Assembly: GCA_017643585.1 (NCBI GenBank)
Contig: JAEPND010000019.1
Location: forward strand, 1 to 37,970
DNA length: 37,970 bases
From: Maricaulis sp.
Lineage (GTDB): Bacteria > Pseudomonadota > Alphaproteobacteria > Caulobacterales > Maricaulaceae
Direction: 5' to 3'
The position numbers were made by a program, and so were the translations under genes. Positions within the stretch are counted from its first letter, which is position 1; every line of letters begins with the position of its first letter. The notes under the pieces are model-generated. The model did not search any database, was not told where the DNA came from, and was given only the letters and a program-made list of their open reading frames with translations. This document shows, in pieces, positions 1-7,405 of the stretch.

Positions 1-96
1 TGGACAGACGCCTACAACACCTCAAGACCCCACGCCGGTATCGGCGGCATCACTCCCTGGCAACGCGTGAACAACCTTCATAGCTTTGACAACTAG
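1..96 (+). CDS. Transposase C-terminal fragment, IS481/IS3-like (partial at window start)
   Basis: Frame 1 is open from the first base to a TAG at 94-96 and encodes about 31 residues. They contain the pattern YNTSRPHAGIGGITPWQR followed by VNNL. This matches the usual end of integrase-core (rve, DDE) transposases of the IS481/IS3 group, where a Y-N-x-x-R-P-H...G...TP..R motif follows the catalytic Glu. The catalytic residues lie upstream of the window. The stop codon overlaps the stop of convergent cpdR, and no terminal inverted repeat can be seen after it. The family call rests on one short motif; assignment to IS481 rather than IS3 is less certain. Confidence 0.72.
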   Translation, partial: WTDAYNTSRPHAGIGGITPWQRVNNLHSFDN

Positions 97-458
97 GCCG
101 CCATGACCCGTGCGACCTCGTCGACCAGCTCACGCAGGTGGAAGGGCTTGGACAGCACTTTCGCATTGGTCGGCGCGCCGGAGCCCGGATTGAGTGCCAC
201 TGCTGCAAAGCCGGTGATGAACATGATCTTGAGTGCCGGATCGACCTCCGTCGCACGGCGTGCCAGCTCGATGCCGTCAACGCCGGGCATGACGATATCC
301 GTCAGCAGCAGGTCAAATTGCGCCGGATTGTCTCCGATCGCGTCCAGGCCTTCTTCGCCATCCGAGCACACTTTTACCTCATGCCCGGCCCGTTTCAGGG
401 CCTTGGCGAGGAAGTCCCGCATCGAGTCGTCATCTTCAGCCAGAAGGATCTTAGCCAT
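93..458 (-). CDS. cpdR: CpdR-like single-domain response regulator
   Basis: A 121-residue receiver domain with no output domain. The acidic pocket is E8-D9-D10, the phospho-acceptor is D54 in LLLTDIVMPGVDGIELA, and the conserved Lys is K104 in LSKPF. The segment KIMFITGFAAVAL is characteristic of CpdR orthologues. In Caulobacter, CpdR is phosphorylated through CckA-ChpT; unphosphorylated CpdR acts as an adaptor that primes ClpXP for CtrA and other substrates. I chose the ATG at 458 because family members start MxRILLAEDD and a GGGTGGGA purine tract lies just upstream; an in-frame upstream start would add nine unrelated residues. It is divergent from the amidohydrolase gene and converges on the transposase fragment. 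Confidence 0.9.
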   Translation of the reverse strand: MAKILLAEDDDSMRDFLAKALKRAGHEVKVCSDGEEGLDAIGDNPAQFDLLLTDIVMPGVDGIELARRATEVDPALKIMFITGFAAVALNPGSGAPTNAKVLSKPFHLRELVDEVARVMAA

Positions 459-575
459 GGTTGTATCCCACCCTTGTAAAGTCACGGTTTGGCGAACCCT
501 ACACGGCTAAAGTAAAAACCGACTGAACAAGCTGCATCTCTTGACCGGGGGAGTGCAGCCGATCAATCTCCGCAC

Positions 576-1472
576 ATGGTCGCGACTCCCTCATCATCGC
601 TTGCAATGGCGCCAACGGCAAATCCGCAGATCGGCACGGGTCCGATTACGGTTCAGCCGGCTGTGGGCGGCCAGGCCTATGCCATGCTTGTCAGTTCTCC
701 TCATTCCGGGCGCGATTACGAGACGGGGTTTGGTGGCCAGACGCATTTGGACGTGGCGACGTTGCGCCGTTCGGAGGATGCGTATGTTGACCGGATCATC
801 CGGGACGTACCCAGTTTTGGCATACCGACGATCACGGCGAATTTTCCACGCGTTTTTGTAGATGTGAACCGCGCGCCGACCGAGCTGGACCCCGCCATGT
901 ATTCGGATCGTGTCCGCCTGTCGGTAGACAAGGATTCGCGGCGAACGGCGTCCGGCATGGGCGTGATCCCGCGCATCAGCGCGGATGGTCGGCAGCTCTA
1001 TGGCCGGCGTTTGAAGTTTGCAGAAGCCGAGCGCCGTCTGGAAACATGTTACTGGCCCTATCACAATCGTCTGCAAGCGATGATTGACGAAACGCGCGAG
1101 CGCTTCGGTGCCGTGCTTTTGCTCGATGTGCACTCGATGCCACATCAAAGCTCACGCGGGGCGGATATCGTGATCGGGGACCGGTTCGGACGGGCCTGCG
1201 GCGCCGTGATCTGCGACACTGTCGAGCACCAGTTTCGAGCCCAGGGATTTGTAACGGTTAGGAACACTCCCTATGCCGGCGGTTTCACCACCGAGAGCTA
1301 TGGGCGTCCCGAATCGGGCGTTCACGTGGTGCAGATTGAGGTGAATCGCAGCCTCTATCTCAACGAAACTCGGGTGTCACCGACCGAAGGGCTGGATCGC
1401 TTCTCGGGTGAATTCTGTCGATTTATCAGCGCTATACGCGAATCTCTGACCCCATATCTCCGCTTGTCATAA
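576..1472 (+). CDS. N-formylglutamate amidohydrolase family protein
   Basis: A 298-residue FGase-family protein (PF05013). Motifs visible are SPHSGR near residue 40, VFVDVNRAPTELD, LLLDVHSMP with its likely metal-binding Asp/His, and VQIEVNRSLYLNE near the C-terminus. The family hydrolyses N-formyl-L-glutamate, or related N-acyl amino acids, to formate and glutamate, a late step of one histidine degradation route. No other hut genes are present, so the substrate is inferred from the family only. It is divergent from cpdR across 117 bp. The ATG at 576 is the first possible start; the ribosome binding site is weak, and ATG 606 is an alternative. Confidence 0.85.
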   Translation: MVATPSSSLAMAPTANPQIGTGPITVQPAVGGQAYAMLVSSPHSGRDYETGFGGQTHLDVATLRRSEDAYVDRIIRDVPSFGIPTITANFPRVFVDVNRAPTELDPAMYSDRVRLSVDKDSRRTASGMGVIPRISADGRQLYGRRLKFAEAERRLETCYWPYHNRLQAMIDETRERFGAVLLLDVHSMPHQSSRGADIVIGDRFGRACGAVICDTVEHQFRAQGFVTVRNTPYAGGFTTESYGRPESGVHVVQIEVNRSLYLNETRVSPTEGLDRFSGEFCRFISAIRESLTPYLRLS

Positions 1473-1593
1473 TCATGCCCATTTCAGGCGAACACTAGGC
1501 ATAGTCTTCGCCCGGCACGCGCTTTGCTCCCCTGAGAGGTGTGCGTCCCATTGCGGCGCAATTTGATACGCGAAGACGAGGCCGCGAGTAGTT

Positions 1594-1983
1594 ATGACGA
1601 ATGATATTGATCTGCATGTAGGTAAACGACTGCGCCGCCGGCGCCGTCTGCTGGGACTTACGCAGCAGCAGCTCGCCGAATCCGTAGGGATCCGGTTCCA
1701 GCAAATCCAGAAGTATGAGTGCGGCGCCAATCGCGTCAGCGCGAGCCGTCTCTTTGAGCTGGCTGAAGCGCTCGATGTACCGGTGCAGTATTTCTATGAG
1801 GGCTTGTCACAACGTGACCAGGCCTCCAATGAAGGTAATAGCCTCGCTGCGGATGTGCTCTCCCAGAAAGAAACCGTGGACCTGATCCGAGCCTATTACC
1901 GGCTTGGCGAGCGCCCGCGCAAGCGACTGCTTGAGCTCGCGAAATCGCTCGAGCCTGATGAAGCTGCAAACGACGCTGCATAA
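1594..1983 (+). CDS. XRE-family helix-turn-helix transcriptional regulator
   Basis: A 129-residue protein with an N-terminal Cro/CI-type HTH at about residues 9-65. It shows RLRRRRRLLGLTQQQLAE, then GIRFQQIQKYECGANRVSASRL and a helix ending in LDVPVQYFYEGL. This is the compact XRE type common in alphaproteobacteria, a DNA-binding domain plus a short helical tail (residues 85-120) that may mediate dimerisation. Its target is unknown. It lies between the amidohydrolase and the phosphatase on the same strand, separated by 121 and 73 bp, so operon membership is uncertain. Confidence 0.88.
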   Translation: MTNDIDLHVGKRLRRRRRLLGLTQQQLAESVGIRFQQIQKYECGANRVSASRLFELAEALDVPVQYFYEGLSQRDQASNEGNSLAADVLSQKETVDLIRAYYRLGERPRKRLLELAKSLEPDEAANDAA

Positions 1984-2056
1984 GAGTCGCGTCATGGAGT
2001 TTCGGGGGACAAGATGCGTCTGGCATGCGGCCTGAGCCCATGCTAGGCGCTTCTTT

Positions 2057-2848
2057 ATGATTACCGATCACGACCGCGCGACCATCGCGGCAGCTGCTGA
2101 TGCTGCGCGCGAGGCTATCAAACCCTTCTTTCGCACATCTCTGCCGATCGAGAACAAGCTCGATGAGGGCTTTGACCCTGTGACGCAGGCCGACAAGGCC
2201 TCCGAACAGGCAATCCGTCGTGTGCTTGCGCAGATGGCTCCGGATGATGCCATTCTGGGCGAGGAGTTCGGTGCGCAATCCAGCACCAATGATCGCCAGT
2301 GGGTTATCGATCCGATTGATGGAACGCGGGCCTTTATCGCCGGCCTGCCGACCTGGACCGTTCTGATCGCACTTTCCATCGATGGACAGCCTCAGCTCGG
2401 CGTCATCGATCAACCCTATATCGGGGAACGTTTCATCGGATCGCGTGATGCGTCATTCCTGGAGCACCAGGGCGAAGTCCGAGCTCTGGAGACCAGCAAG
2501 GTCACGAAGTTCAAGCACTCCATGCTGGCGACGACCGACCCGTATTTGTTCAACAGCGACGAAAAGGCCGCGTTCGACATGATCCGGCATCGCTGCAAGC
2601 TGCACCGCTTCGGTTTTGACGCTTATGGATATGCCATGCTCGCGGGTGGTGGTCTCGACCTTGTGATCGAGTCAGGCCTGCAACCGTATGATGTCCAAGC
2701 CTTGATCCCGATCATCGAAGGCGCGGGCGGTTACATCACCAACTGGTCGGGCGGTTCTGCCGCACAAGGTGGCCAGGTCGTGGCGACGGGCAGTGAGGAG
2801 CTGCACGCATTGGCGCTCAGCTTCCTCAAACACGTCGCCAGCGACTAG
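2057..2848 (+). CDS. hisN: Inositol monophosphatase family, probable histidinol-phosphatase
   Basis: A 263-residue Mg-dependent phosphatase of the IMPase superfamily. Metal-site motifs are GEEFG (E69/E70) and WVIDPIDGTRAF (D85, D88), plus the C-terminal GLQPYDVQALIPIIEGAGG with its catalytic Asp. The combination GFDPVTQADKASE and RAFIAGLPTW is typical of the HisN subfamily, which removes phosphate from L-histidinol phosphate in histidine synthesis, rather than of SuhB or CysQ. No other his genes are nearby. It is convergent with the lipoprotein gene, with 6 bp between the stops. No strong SD precedes the ATG. Confidence 0.85.
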   Translation: MITDHDRATIAAAADAAREAIKPFFRTSLPIENKLDEGFDPVTQADKASEQAIRRVLAQMAPDDAILGEEFGAQSSTNDRQWVIDPIDGTRAFIAGLPTWTVLIALSIDGQPQLGVIDQPYIGERFIGSRDASFLEHQGEVRALETSKVTKFKHSMLATTDPYLFNSDEKAAFDMIRHRCKLHRFGFDAYGYAMLAGGGLDLVIESGLQPYDVQALIPIIEGAGGYITNWSGGSAAQGGQVVATGSEELHALALSFLKHVASD

Positions 2849-2854
2849 GTCAGC

Positions 2855-3766
2855 CTATTCGCTCGCCGGCTTTCGGAAGAGCAGGGTCATGCGATCACTC
2901 TCGCCGATCGCGTCGTAGCCGGCCCGGTCAAAATCGGCGGCCGGTTCCTCGCCACGCGGTGCAGAAAGGCGGCTGGGCGCCAGCGTCCAGACGCCGAACG
3001 GATGATCTGCCGTGTCTGCTGGATTGGCATTTACTTCCGAGGAGCTGACCAGTTCGAAGCCGGCCTCTTCAGCAAGCGCGATCACGTAGGCTTCCTGGAC
3101 ATATCCGGAACTGGCCTGCGGATCCTGTTCACGGGTTGAGGGCAGGCGATGGTCGACAACACCCAGCGTGCCCCCTTCGCGCAGGGCCGCGTAGAAGTCG
3201 GTGAAGGCCTTTTCTGCGTAATTGCCCATCAGGAAGTTGTGAACATTGCGGAAGGTCAGGATCGTATCAACGCTGCCCGGCTCGACGATCGGGCCGGAAT
3301 TGTGGTCGAAGCTGGCCAGAGTGTACGCGCCATAACGTTCCTCATTGGAATAGCGTTCCACAAAACGTTCGCGGGAGCGCTGACGGTTCTCGCTCGAACC
3401 TTCTTCCGGGAAGTGAGCCGCAATATAAGTGCCGCCATTGCCATTGACCCACGGCATAAGAATGTCGGCATACCAGCCGCCACCCGGCCAGATTTCCATC
3501 ACGGTACCGCTCGGGTCGACTTGCAGGGCGTCCAGCGTGGCTGCCGGATTGCGCCATTCGTCACGGTCTGCGCGTGAACCGCGCCAGCTTGCGGAAACAG
3601 CAGCATCAAGATCCTGGGGCAGGCTATCTGCAATGACTGCGACATCGCTTTCCAGGGTTTCGGTTGCTTCAGGGCCAGCGGCGGCCTCCACCTCTTGTTC
3701 AGCGGATCCGCAAGCGGCGAGGGACAGCGCGACCGCGCCGGAAACGAGAAGGTGGAAACGAGACAT
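2855..3766 (-). CDS. Predicted lipoprotein with a methyltransferase-like fold (COG4798-like)
   Basis: A 303-residue protein. It starts with a lipoprotein signal (MSRFHLLVSGAVALSLAAC; lipobox Cys19), then an acidic Ala/Glu-rich linker. A Rossmann-type region follows with motif I around residues 88-102 (VMEIWPGGGWYADIL), then FRNVHNF and GGTLGVVDHR. This matches the predicted methyltransferases of COG4798, several of which carry export signals. The open frame continues far upstream, but that part is antisense to hsp20. The ATG at 3766 is fixed by an AGGAG six bases upstream and by the signal peptide. The substrate, and whether SAM is available after export, are unknown. Confidence 0.82.
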   Translation of the reverse strand: MSRFHLLVSGAVALSLAACGSAEQEVEAAAGPEATETLESDVAVIADSLPQDLDAAVSASWRGSRADRDEWRNPAATLDALQVDPSGTVMEIWPGGGWYADILMPWVNGNGGTYIAAHFPEEGSSENRQRSRERFVERYSNEERYGAYTLASFDHNSGPIVEPGSVDTILTFRNVHNFLMGNYAEKAFTDFYAALREGGTLGVVDHRLPSTREQDPQASSGYVQEAYVIALAEEAGFELVSSSEVNANPADTADHPFGVWTLAPSRLSAPRGEEPAADFDRAGYDAIGESDRMTLLFRKPASE

Positions 3767-3845
3767 CGGGTACTCCTGTTCATGTGCTGAGCAATAGGTA
3801 GTCGGCCCCCGGGAGCAAGGCAAACAAGTTTTTTGAGCGAGAGGG

Positions 3846-3874
3846 GTTGCAGGTCGAAAAGCGGCTTCCCATCT
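3846..3874 (+). promoter_or_regulatory. Weak candidate heat-shock (RpoH-type) promoter upstream of hsp20
   Basis: GTTGCAG at 3846-3852 and CCCATCT at 3868-3874 are separated by 15 bp. They loosely resemble the sigma-32 pattern CTTGAA...CCCCAT. They lie about 145 bp upstream of the hsp20 start, in the gap after the lipoprotein gene's start. The -35 match is poor, so this is suggestive only. Confidence 0.25.
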
Positions 3875-3966
3875 CTTTGTCACGGGTCGCCGAAATGGGG
3901 CTCGAGACCTGTGCCGCAGCGCCTCGGATGCGCAAAGCATGAAGGCCCAGGGCAGGTCGACTGAAA

Positions 3967-4018
3967 TCCGGCGAATGGGTCGCCGGATGGTCTTATCGCT
4001 CAATTGAGGATGAGGAAT
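3967..4018 (+). promoter_or_regulatory. ROSE-like RNA thermometer in the hsp20 leader
   Basis: Two hairpins directly precede the start. Stem 1 is TCCGGCGA (3967-3974) and TCGCCGGA (3980-3987), perfect over 8 bp with a 5-nt loop. Stem 2 pairs 3992-3997 with 4009-4014 and 3999-4001 with 4006-4008, loop AAUU 4002-4005, leaving G3998 bulged. The second stem buries both GAGGA ribosome-binding tracts and carries the U-C-G-C-U sequence. ROSE elements are defined by a U(U/C)GCU motif opposite the SD with a bulged G, and occur upstream of small heat-shock genes of alphaproteobacteria. Heat would melt this stem and allow translation. Pairing was worked out by hand. Confidence 0.75.
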
Positions 4019-4492
4019 ATGCGTACAGTAGATTTTAGCCCGCTTTATCGTTCCATCGTTGGTTTCGATCGTCTTGCGGATCTGATGGACTCCGCGACCA
4101 AGGTCGAGTCCCAAGGGTATCCGCCCTACAATATCCAGCATGTGGCTGAGGATGAGTATCTCATCGAACTCGCCGTTGCTGGTTTCTCTGATGATGATCT
4201 GTCTGTTGAGGTCCAGGGCAATGTCCTGACTGTTACGGGACGAATTGCGGAAAAGACCGAGGCCGATACGCGCCGCTTCCTGCATCGCGGGATTGCCGAG
4301 CGTGCGTTTGAGCGCCGCTTCCACCTGGCTGACCACGTCATCGTGTCGGGCGCAGAATTGCGCAATGGCATGCTTTCGGTCCAACTGGTCCGTGAAATTC
4401 CAGAGTCTGCAAAGCCGCGCAGTATTGCGATCAATACCGAAGCTGCGCCCAAGGCCAAACTGATCAAGGGCGGTAAAACAGAGGCAGCCTAA
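4019..4492 (+). CDS. Small heat-shock protein, Hsp20/IbpA family
   Basis: A 157-residue protein. The N-terminus MRTVDFSPLYRSIVGFDRL is typical of IbpA-type Hsp20 proteins. The alpha-crystallin domain follows at about residues 38-130: YNIQHVAEDEYLIELAVAGF, VEVQGNVLTVTG, FLHRGIAERAFERRFHLADHV and the A-x-L-x-N-G-M-L motif (ELRNGMLSV). It is an ATP-independent holdase that binds unfolding proteins in the cytoplasm. Earlier in-frame starts (TTG 4004, ATG 4010) lie inside the thermometer stem, so the ATG at 4019, matching the family N-terminus, is preferred. It is monocistronic, ending at a terminator 39 bp downstream. Confidence 0.93.
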   Translation: MRTVDFSPLYRSIVGFDRLADLMDSATKVESQGYPPYNIQHVAEDEYLIELAVAGFSDDDLSVEVQGNVLTVTGRIAEKTEADTRRFLHRGIAERAFERRFHLADHVIVSGAELRNGMLSVQLVREIPESAKPRSIAINTEAAPKAKLIKGGKTEAA

Positions 4493-4530
4493 GCCCCAGC
4501 TGTCAGTCTTACCCTGCAATGACGAAGAAG

Positions 4531-4559
4531 CGGCAGGCCGAGAGGTCTGCCGTTTTTTT
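4531..4559 (+). terminator. Rho-independent terminator of hsp20
   Basis: CGGCAG at 4531-4536 pairs with CTGCCG at 4547-4552, with an inner GCC/GGT extension and a GAGA loop, followed by seven T residues (4553-4559). The T-run overlaps the stop codon region of the convergent pentapeptide-repeat gene. There is no U-tract in the minus direction, so it serves the plus strand only. Confidence 0.88.
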
Positions 4560-5859
4560 ATGCGGCGTCCAGATCGACCGCTCCGTCGACTTCAGCCACT
4601 TCCTCCAGGAAAGTTTCGCTGACCGTAGTGCCGGTAAAGCAGGAGCCGCTGAAGCGGGCATCCTTCACATTGGCGCCATCCAGGTGCGAGTAGGAGAAGT
4701 CCGCGCCGGTCGCCTTGGCTTGACGCAGATCGGCGCCTCGCAGGTCGACATAGCGCGCTTTCGTGCCGGCCAGAGAGGCGGGCAGAACGCGATTATTCTC
4801 GAGCAGTAGCGGACCGAAACGGCAATCCCGCAGATCCGCATTATTCAGGTTCGCTCCGGTCAGGTCAGCGCCGCGCAAATCAGCCCCACGCAGGCAGACC
4901 ATCCGCAGATCGGCTCGTTCCAGGCGAGCGCCCTGCAATTGCGCGCCTTCCAGGTCCAGCCCGTAAAGCGTCGCGCCGCGAGCGTGGAAGGCCGTCAACG
5001 TCTTGCCGGCGAGCGAGTTCAGACCGCGAAGATCGGTGCTATCAAACAGGGACGGCTTCCCCTCGCGACCATCGGTTTCGCACCATTTCACGTGTTCAGC
5101 GATCTGCTGAGCGATCGGCTGGTCCATGTCATTGGGGTCGATGCCGACCGGTTCATTGGTCAGAGCACCTTCAGTATTCATGCCGGAGGTCTTGGCCATG
5201 ACGGTTTTGACGCCGATCATGACACTGTCCTTGAAATCGGTGTCGGTCAGGTCGGCACCCGACAGATCCGCGCCTTCAAGATTGGCTCCCTGGAAAGACG
5301 AACCGCGCAAATTGGCGCGGATCATGCGCGCGCCCAGAAGCATGGCATCGGTAAAGTCTGCGGTCTGAGCCGCAATGCCCGCCATTTTCGAGCGGGAGAG
5401 GTTGGCGCCCGTGAAGTTCGCCTTGCCGGCATCGTTTTCCTGGGTCTTGTGTTTCAGGATGGCCAGGCCTTTTTCCTTGTCGATCTCGGCGATTGCGCCT
5501 TCACGCATATCGGCCTCGGTCAGGTCAGCACCGGTCAGGTTTGCTCCGCGCATGATCGCACCGCGCAGATCGGCGCGACGCAGCGAGGCGCCCTCGAGGC
5601 TGGCCTGGCGCATATCGGCGGCAAAGAAGTTCGCGCTATTCAGCGTGCAGCCGGACAGATTGGCATTGCGCAGGACAGCGCCGGAAAAATCCGCATCCGA
5701 CAAGTCGCGGCCGGACAGGTCCAGGCCTTCGACGACCGTATAGGCAAAGCTTGCACGCGCGCCGCCGGCACGACCTGACCACAGCCGCTCATGCCGTTCG
5801 CACATGGCGTCAACGGTCATCTGGTCGAGGCGCGTATGTTCGATCTTGCGGTCGGCCAT
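4558..5859 (-). CDS. Pentapeptide-repeat protein with two repeat blocks
   Basis: A 433-residue cytoplasmic-type protein with no signal or membrane segments. Pentapeptide repeats of the A(D/N)LxG type fill about residues 46-120, 146-215 and 295-405, predicting right-handed quadrilateral beta-helices. Two similar non-repeat lead-ins, HERLWSGRAGGARASF (about 23-38) and EHVKWCETDGREGKPSLF (about 255-272), each precede a repeat block, suggesting an internal duplication. Residues 121-145 and 218-250 interrupt the helix. Some relatives mimic DNA and bind gyrase; nothing here shows that activity, and the function is unknown. It lies downstream of the gpmA-ribD pair on the same strand, 78 bp after it. 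Confidence 0.88.
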   Translation of the reverse strand: MADRKIEHTRLDQMTVDAMCERHERLWSGRAGGARASFAYTVVEGLDLSGRDLSDADFSGAVLRNANLSGCTLNSANFFAADMRQASLEGASLRRADLRGAIMRGANLTGADLTEADMREGAIAEIDKEKGLAILKHKTQENDAGKANFTGANLSRSKMAGIAAQTADFTDAMLLGARMIRANLRGSSFQGANLEGADLSGADLTDTDFKDSVMIGVKTVMAKTSGMNTEGALTNEPVGIDPNDMDQPIAQQIAEHVKWCETDGREGKPSLFDSTDLRGLNSLAGKTLTAFHARGATLYGLDLEGAQLQGARLERADLRMVCLRGADLRGADLTGANLNNADLRDCRFGPLLLENNRVLPASLAGTKARYVDLRGADLRQAKATGADFSYSHLDGANVKDARFSGSCFTGTTVSETFLEEVAEVDGAVDLDAA

Positions 5860-5937
5860 GAAGAAGGGCTGTCCTGACGAGAATTGAAACTCTCAGGATG
5901 GTAAACCAAGATCGTTAACGACAGGTGTTTCAGGGCT

Positions 5938-6558
5938 CTAGTCGAGGGTTAGCTGGCCCTCTGCCAACAAGGGGTGATCGGGTGAGACGCGGATTCGACT
6001 GGCACCGGCCCGTCCCAGGTCCAGAAGGGTACGGTCCAGCTGCGCAGCGTCGACCCGGTCCAGCGTGCCATCAAAACCCTGATCGAACGGGTCTGCGAAC
6101 AGAGCCGGACGACCGTGTCTCAGACGATGGAAAAACCCGGAATAGAGCGGCGTCGCGAGATCTTCGCCGAGCCCGGTTTGCACAATGATACCCGCCCGCC
6201 GAAGCGTATCGACACCCTTTCCCGCGACCCGCTTGTCCTCGTCCATGCAGGCGATGACGACACGGCTGACGCGAGCCTCGACCAGCGCATCTGCGCAGGG
6301 CGGGGTTTGGCCATAATGGGCGCAGGGTTCAAGCGTGACGTAGGCGGTCGCGTCTTCAGCCTCATGGCCTGCAAGATCGAGGGCACGGCGTTCGGCATGC
6401 GGTCGTCCGCCATCATCGGTTGCCGCAGCGGCAAGCAGTTTGCCATCGCGAACCAGAACGCATCCGACGGCGGGATTGGGAGCCGTTCGTCCAAGCTGGG
6501 CCCTGGCAAATGCTATGGCCAGGGACATCCAGCGGAGGTCCTCGATGCGCTGTGTCAC
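5938..6558 (-). CDS. RibD-like deaminase lacking an intact reductase domain
   Basis: A 206-residue cytidine-deaminase-fold protein. It has the [11 protein letters not shown] motif, the zinc/catalytic HAE (about residue 55), and [12 protein letters not shown] with its two zinc-binding Cys. These mark the deaminase half of RibD, which converts 2,5-diamino-6-ribosylamino-pyrimidinone phosphate in riboflavin synthesis. Full RibD is about 360 residues; here only about 55 follow the [11 protein letters not shown] linker and no NADPH-binding reductase can be seen. Its GTG start overlaps the gpmA stop by 4 bp, so translation is probably coupled; an ATG ten codons in, with GAGGA upstream, is an alternative. 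It may be a specialised deaminase or a collapsed paralogue. Confidence 0.78.
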   Translation of the reverse strand: MTQRIEDLRWMSLAIAFARAQLGRTAPNPAVGCVLVRDGKLLAAAATDDGGRPHAERRALDLAGHEAEDATAYVTLEPCAHYGQTPPCADALVEARVSRVVIACMDEDKRVAGKGVDTLRRAGIIVQTGLGEDLATPLYSGFFHRLRHGRPALFADPFDQGFDGTLDRVDAAQLDRTLLDLGRAGASRIRVSPDHPLLAEGQLTLD

Positions 6559-7283
6559 GCGGGCAGGGCGGGAAGCGATTGCGCGCGGTCCTGGTCGAGG
6601 TAGGCGGCAGCAACCGGTTTGATACCCGTGTCGTCAAGCTCGATCAGGAGCGGATTTCCGGTCGGGATCTCGACACCCATGATGTCGTCGTCAGAGACCG
6701 CAAAAAGCAATTTAACGAGTGCGCGCAGGCTGTTGCCATGGGCGGCAACGATAACGTCCTTGCCGGATGTCAGGGCGGGCACGATCATCTCCTGCCAATA
6801 GGGCTCAACGCGGGCCAGGGTCGTCTTCAAGGACTCTGTCGCCGGCAGGAGTGCCGGATCGGTGCCCGCATAGCGGCGGTCGTTGAGCGGATGGTATTCA
6901 TGGCTCTCCTGCAGGGGGGGCGGCGGCGTATCAAAGGAGCGACGCCAGATATGTACCTGTTCCTCGCCATGCTTGGCCCGGGTCTCGTCCTTGTTCAGTC
7001 CCGCCAGTCCGCCATAGTGACGTTCGTTCAGGCGCCAGGATTTTTCGACCGGCACCCACAGGCGATCCAGACCCTCAAGAGTGAAATTCAACGTCTTGAT
7101 CGCCCGCGTGAGAACGGAGGTGAAGGCGAGGTCCGGTTCGAAGCCGGCGGCTTTCAGCAGGTCTCCGGATTTTTTCGCCTGGGCAACACCTTCCTCGGTG
7201 AGGTTGACATCCACCCATCCGGTGAAGCGGTTCTGCAGATTCCATTCACTTTGGCCGTGACGGACCAGGACAAGTTTGGGCAT
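6555..7283 (-). CDS. gpmA: 2,3-bisphosphoglycerate-dependent phosphoglycerate mutase
   Basis: A 242-residue glycolytic enzyme that interconverts 3- and 2-phosphoglycerate. Visible motifs are [12 protein letters not shown] with catalytic His8/His9 region, [21 protein letters not shown], the acid/base and binding segment [10 protein letters not shown] (E87), and [13 protein letters not shown] with the second active-site His. Length fits the family. ATG 7283 is chosen over a start five codons upstream because [10 protein letters not shown] is the family N-terminus and GGAGAA sits just upstream. It is first in the gpmA-ribD-pentapeptide group. Confidence 0.95.
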   Translation of the reverse strand: MPKLVLVRHGQSEWNLQNRFTGWVDVNLTEEGVAQAKKSGDLLKAAGFEPDLAFTSVLTRAIKTLNFTLEGLDRLWVPVEKSWRLNERHYGGLAGLNKDETRAKHGEEQVHIWRRSFDTPPPPLQESHEYHPLNDRRYAGTDPALLPATESLKTTLARVEPYWQEMIVPALTSGKDVIVAAHGNSLRALVKLLFAVSDDDIMGVEIPTGNPLLIELDDTGIKPVAAAYLDQDRAQSLPALPA

Positions 7284-7405
7284 CGGATTCTCCGTCAATT
7301 TGGCCGAGCGATACCCCTCCCAGCGGCAAACGGCAAGCCGGGAGGTGAGTGGTTGCGTAACAAAAATTTCTGCTACTCATGAGCGCAATTTTGTATTATA
7401 TGATG

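Noticed and set aside
3767-4519. N-terminal extension of the lipoprotein frame across the hsp20 gene
   Set aside because: The extra ~250 residues are antisense to hsp20. The lipobox and SD place the true start at 3766.
4939-5778. Plus-strand open frame of 279 codons antisense to the pentapeptide gene
   Set aside because: It arises from the repeat composition of the pentapeptide gene; no domain or credible ribosome binding site is seen.
5899-5922. CtrA binding site (TTAA-N7-TTAA) upstream of the pentapeptide gene
   Set aside because: Only one proper TTAA half is present; the other is GTAA with the wrong spacing.
6420-7382. Plus-strand open frame of 320 codons over ribD and gpmA
   Set aside because: The minus strand has unmistakable RibD-deaminase and GpmA motifs; the plus-strand product resembles nothing.
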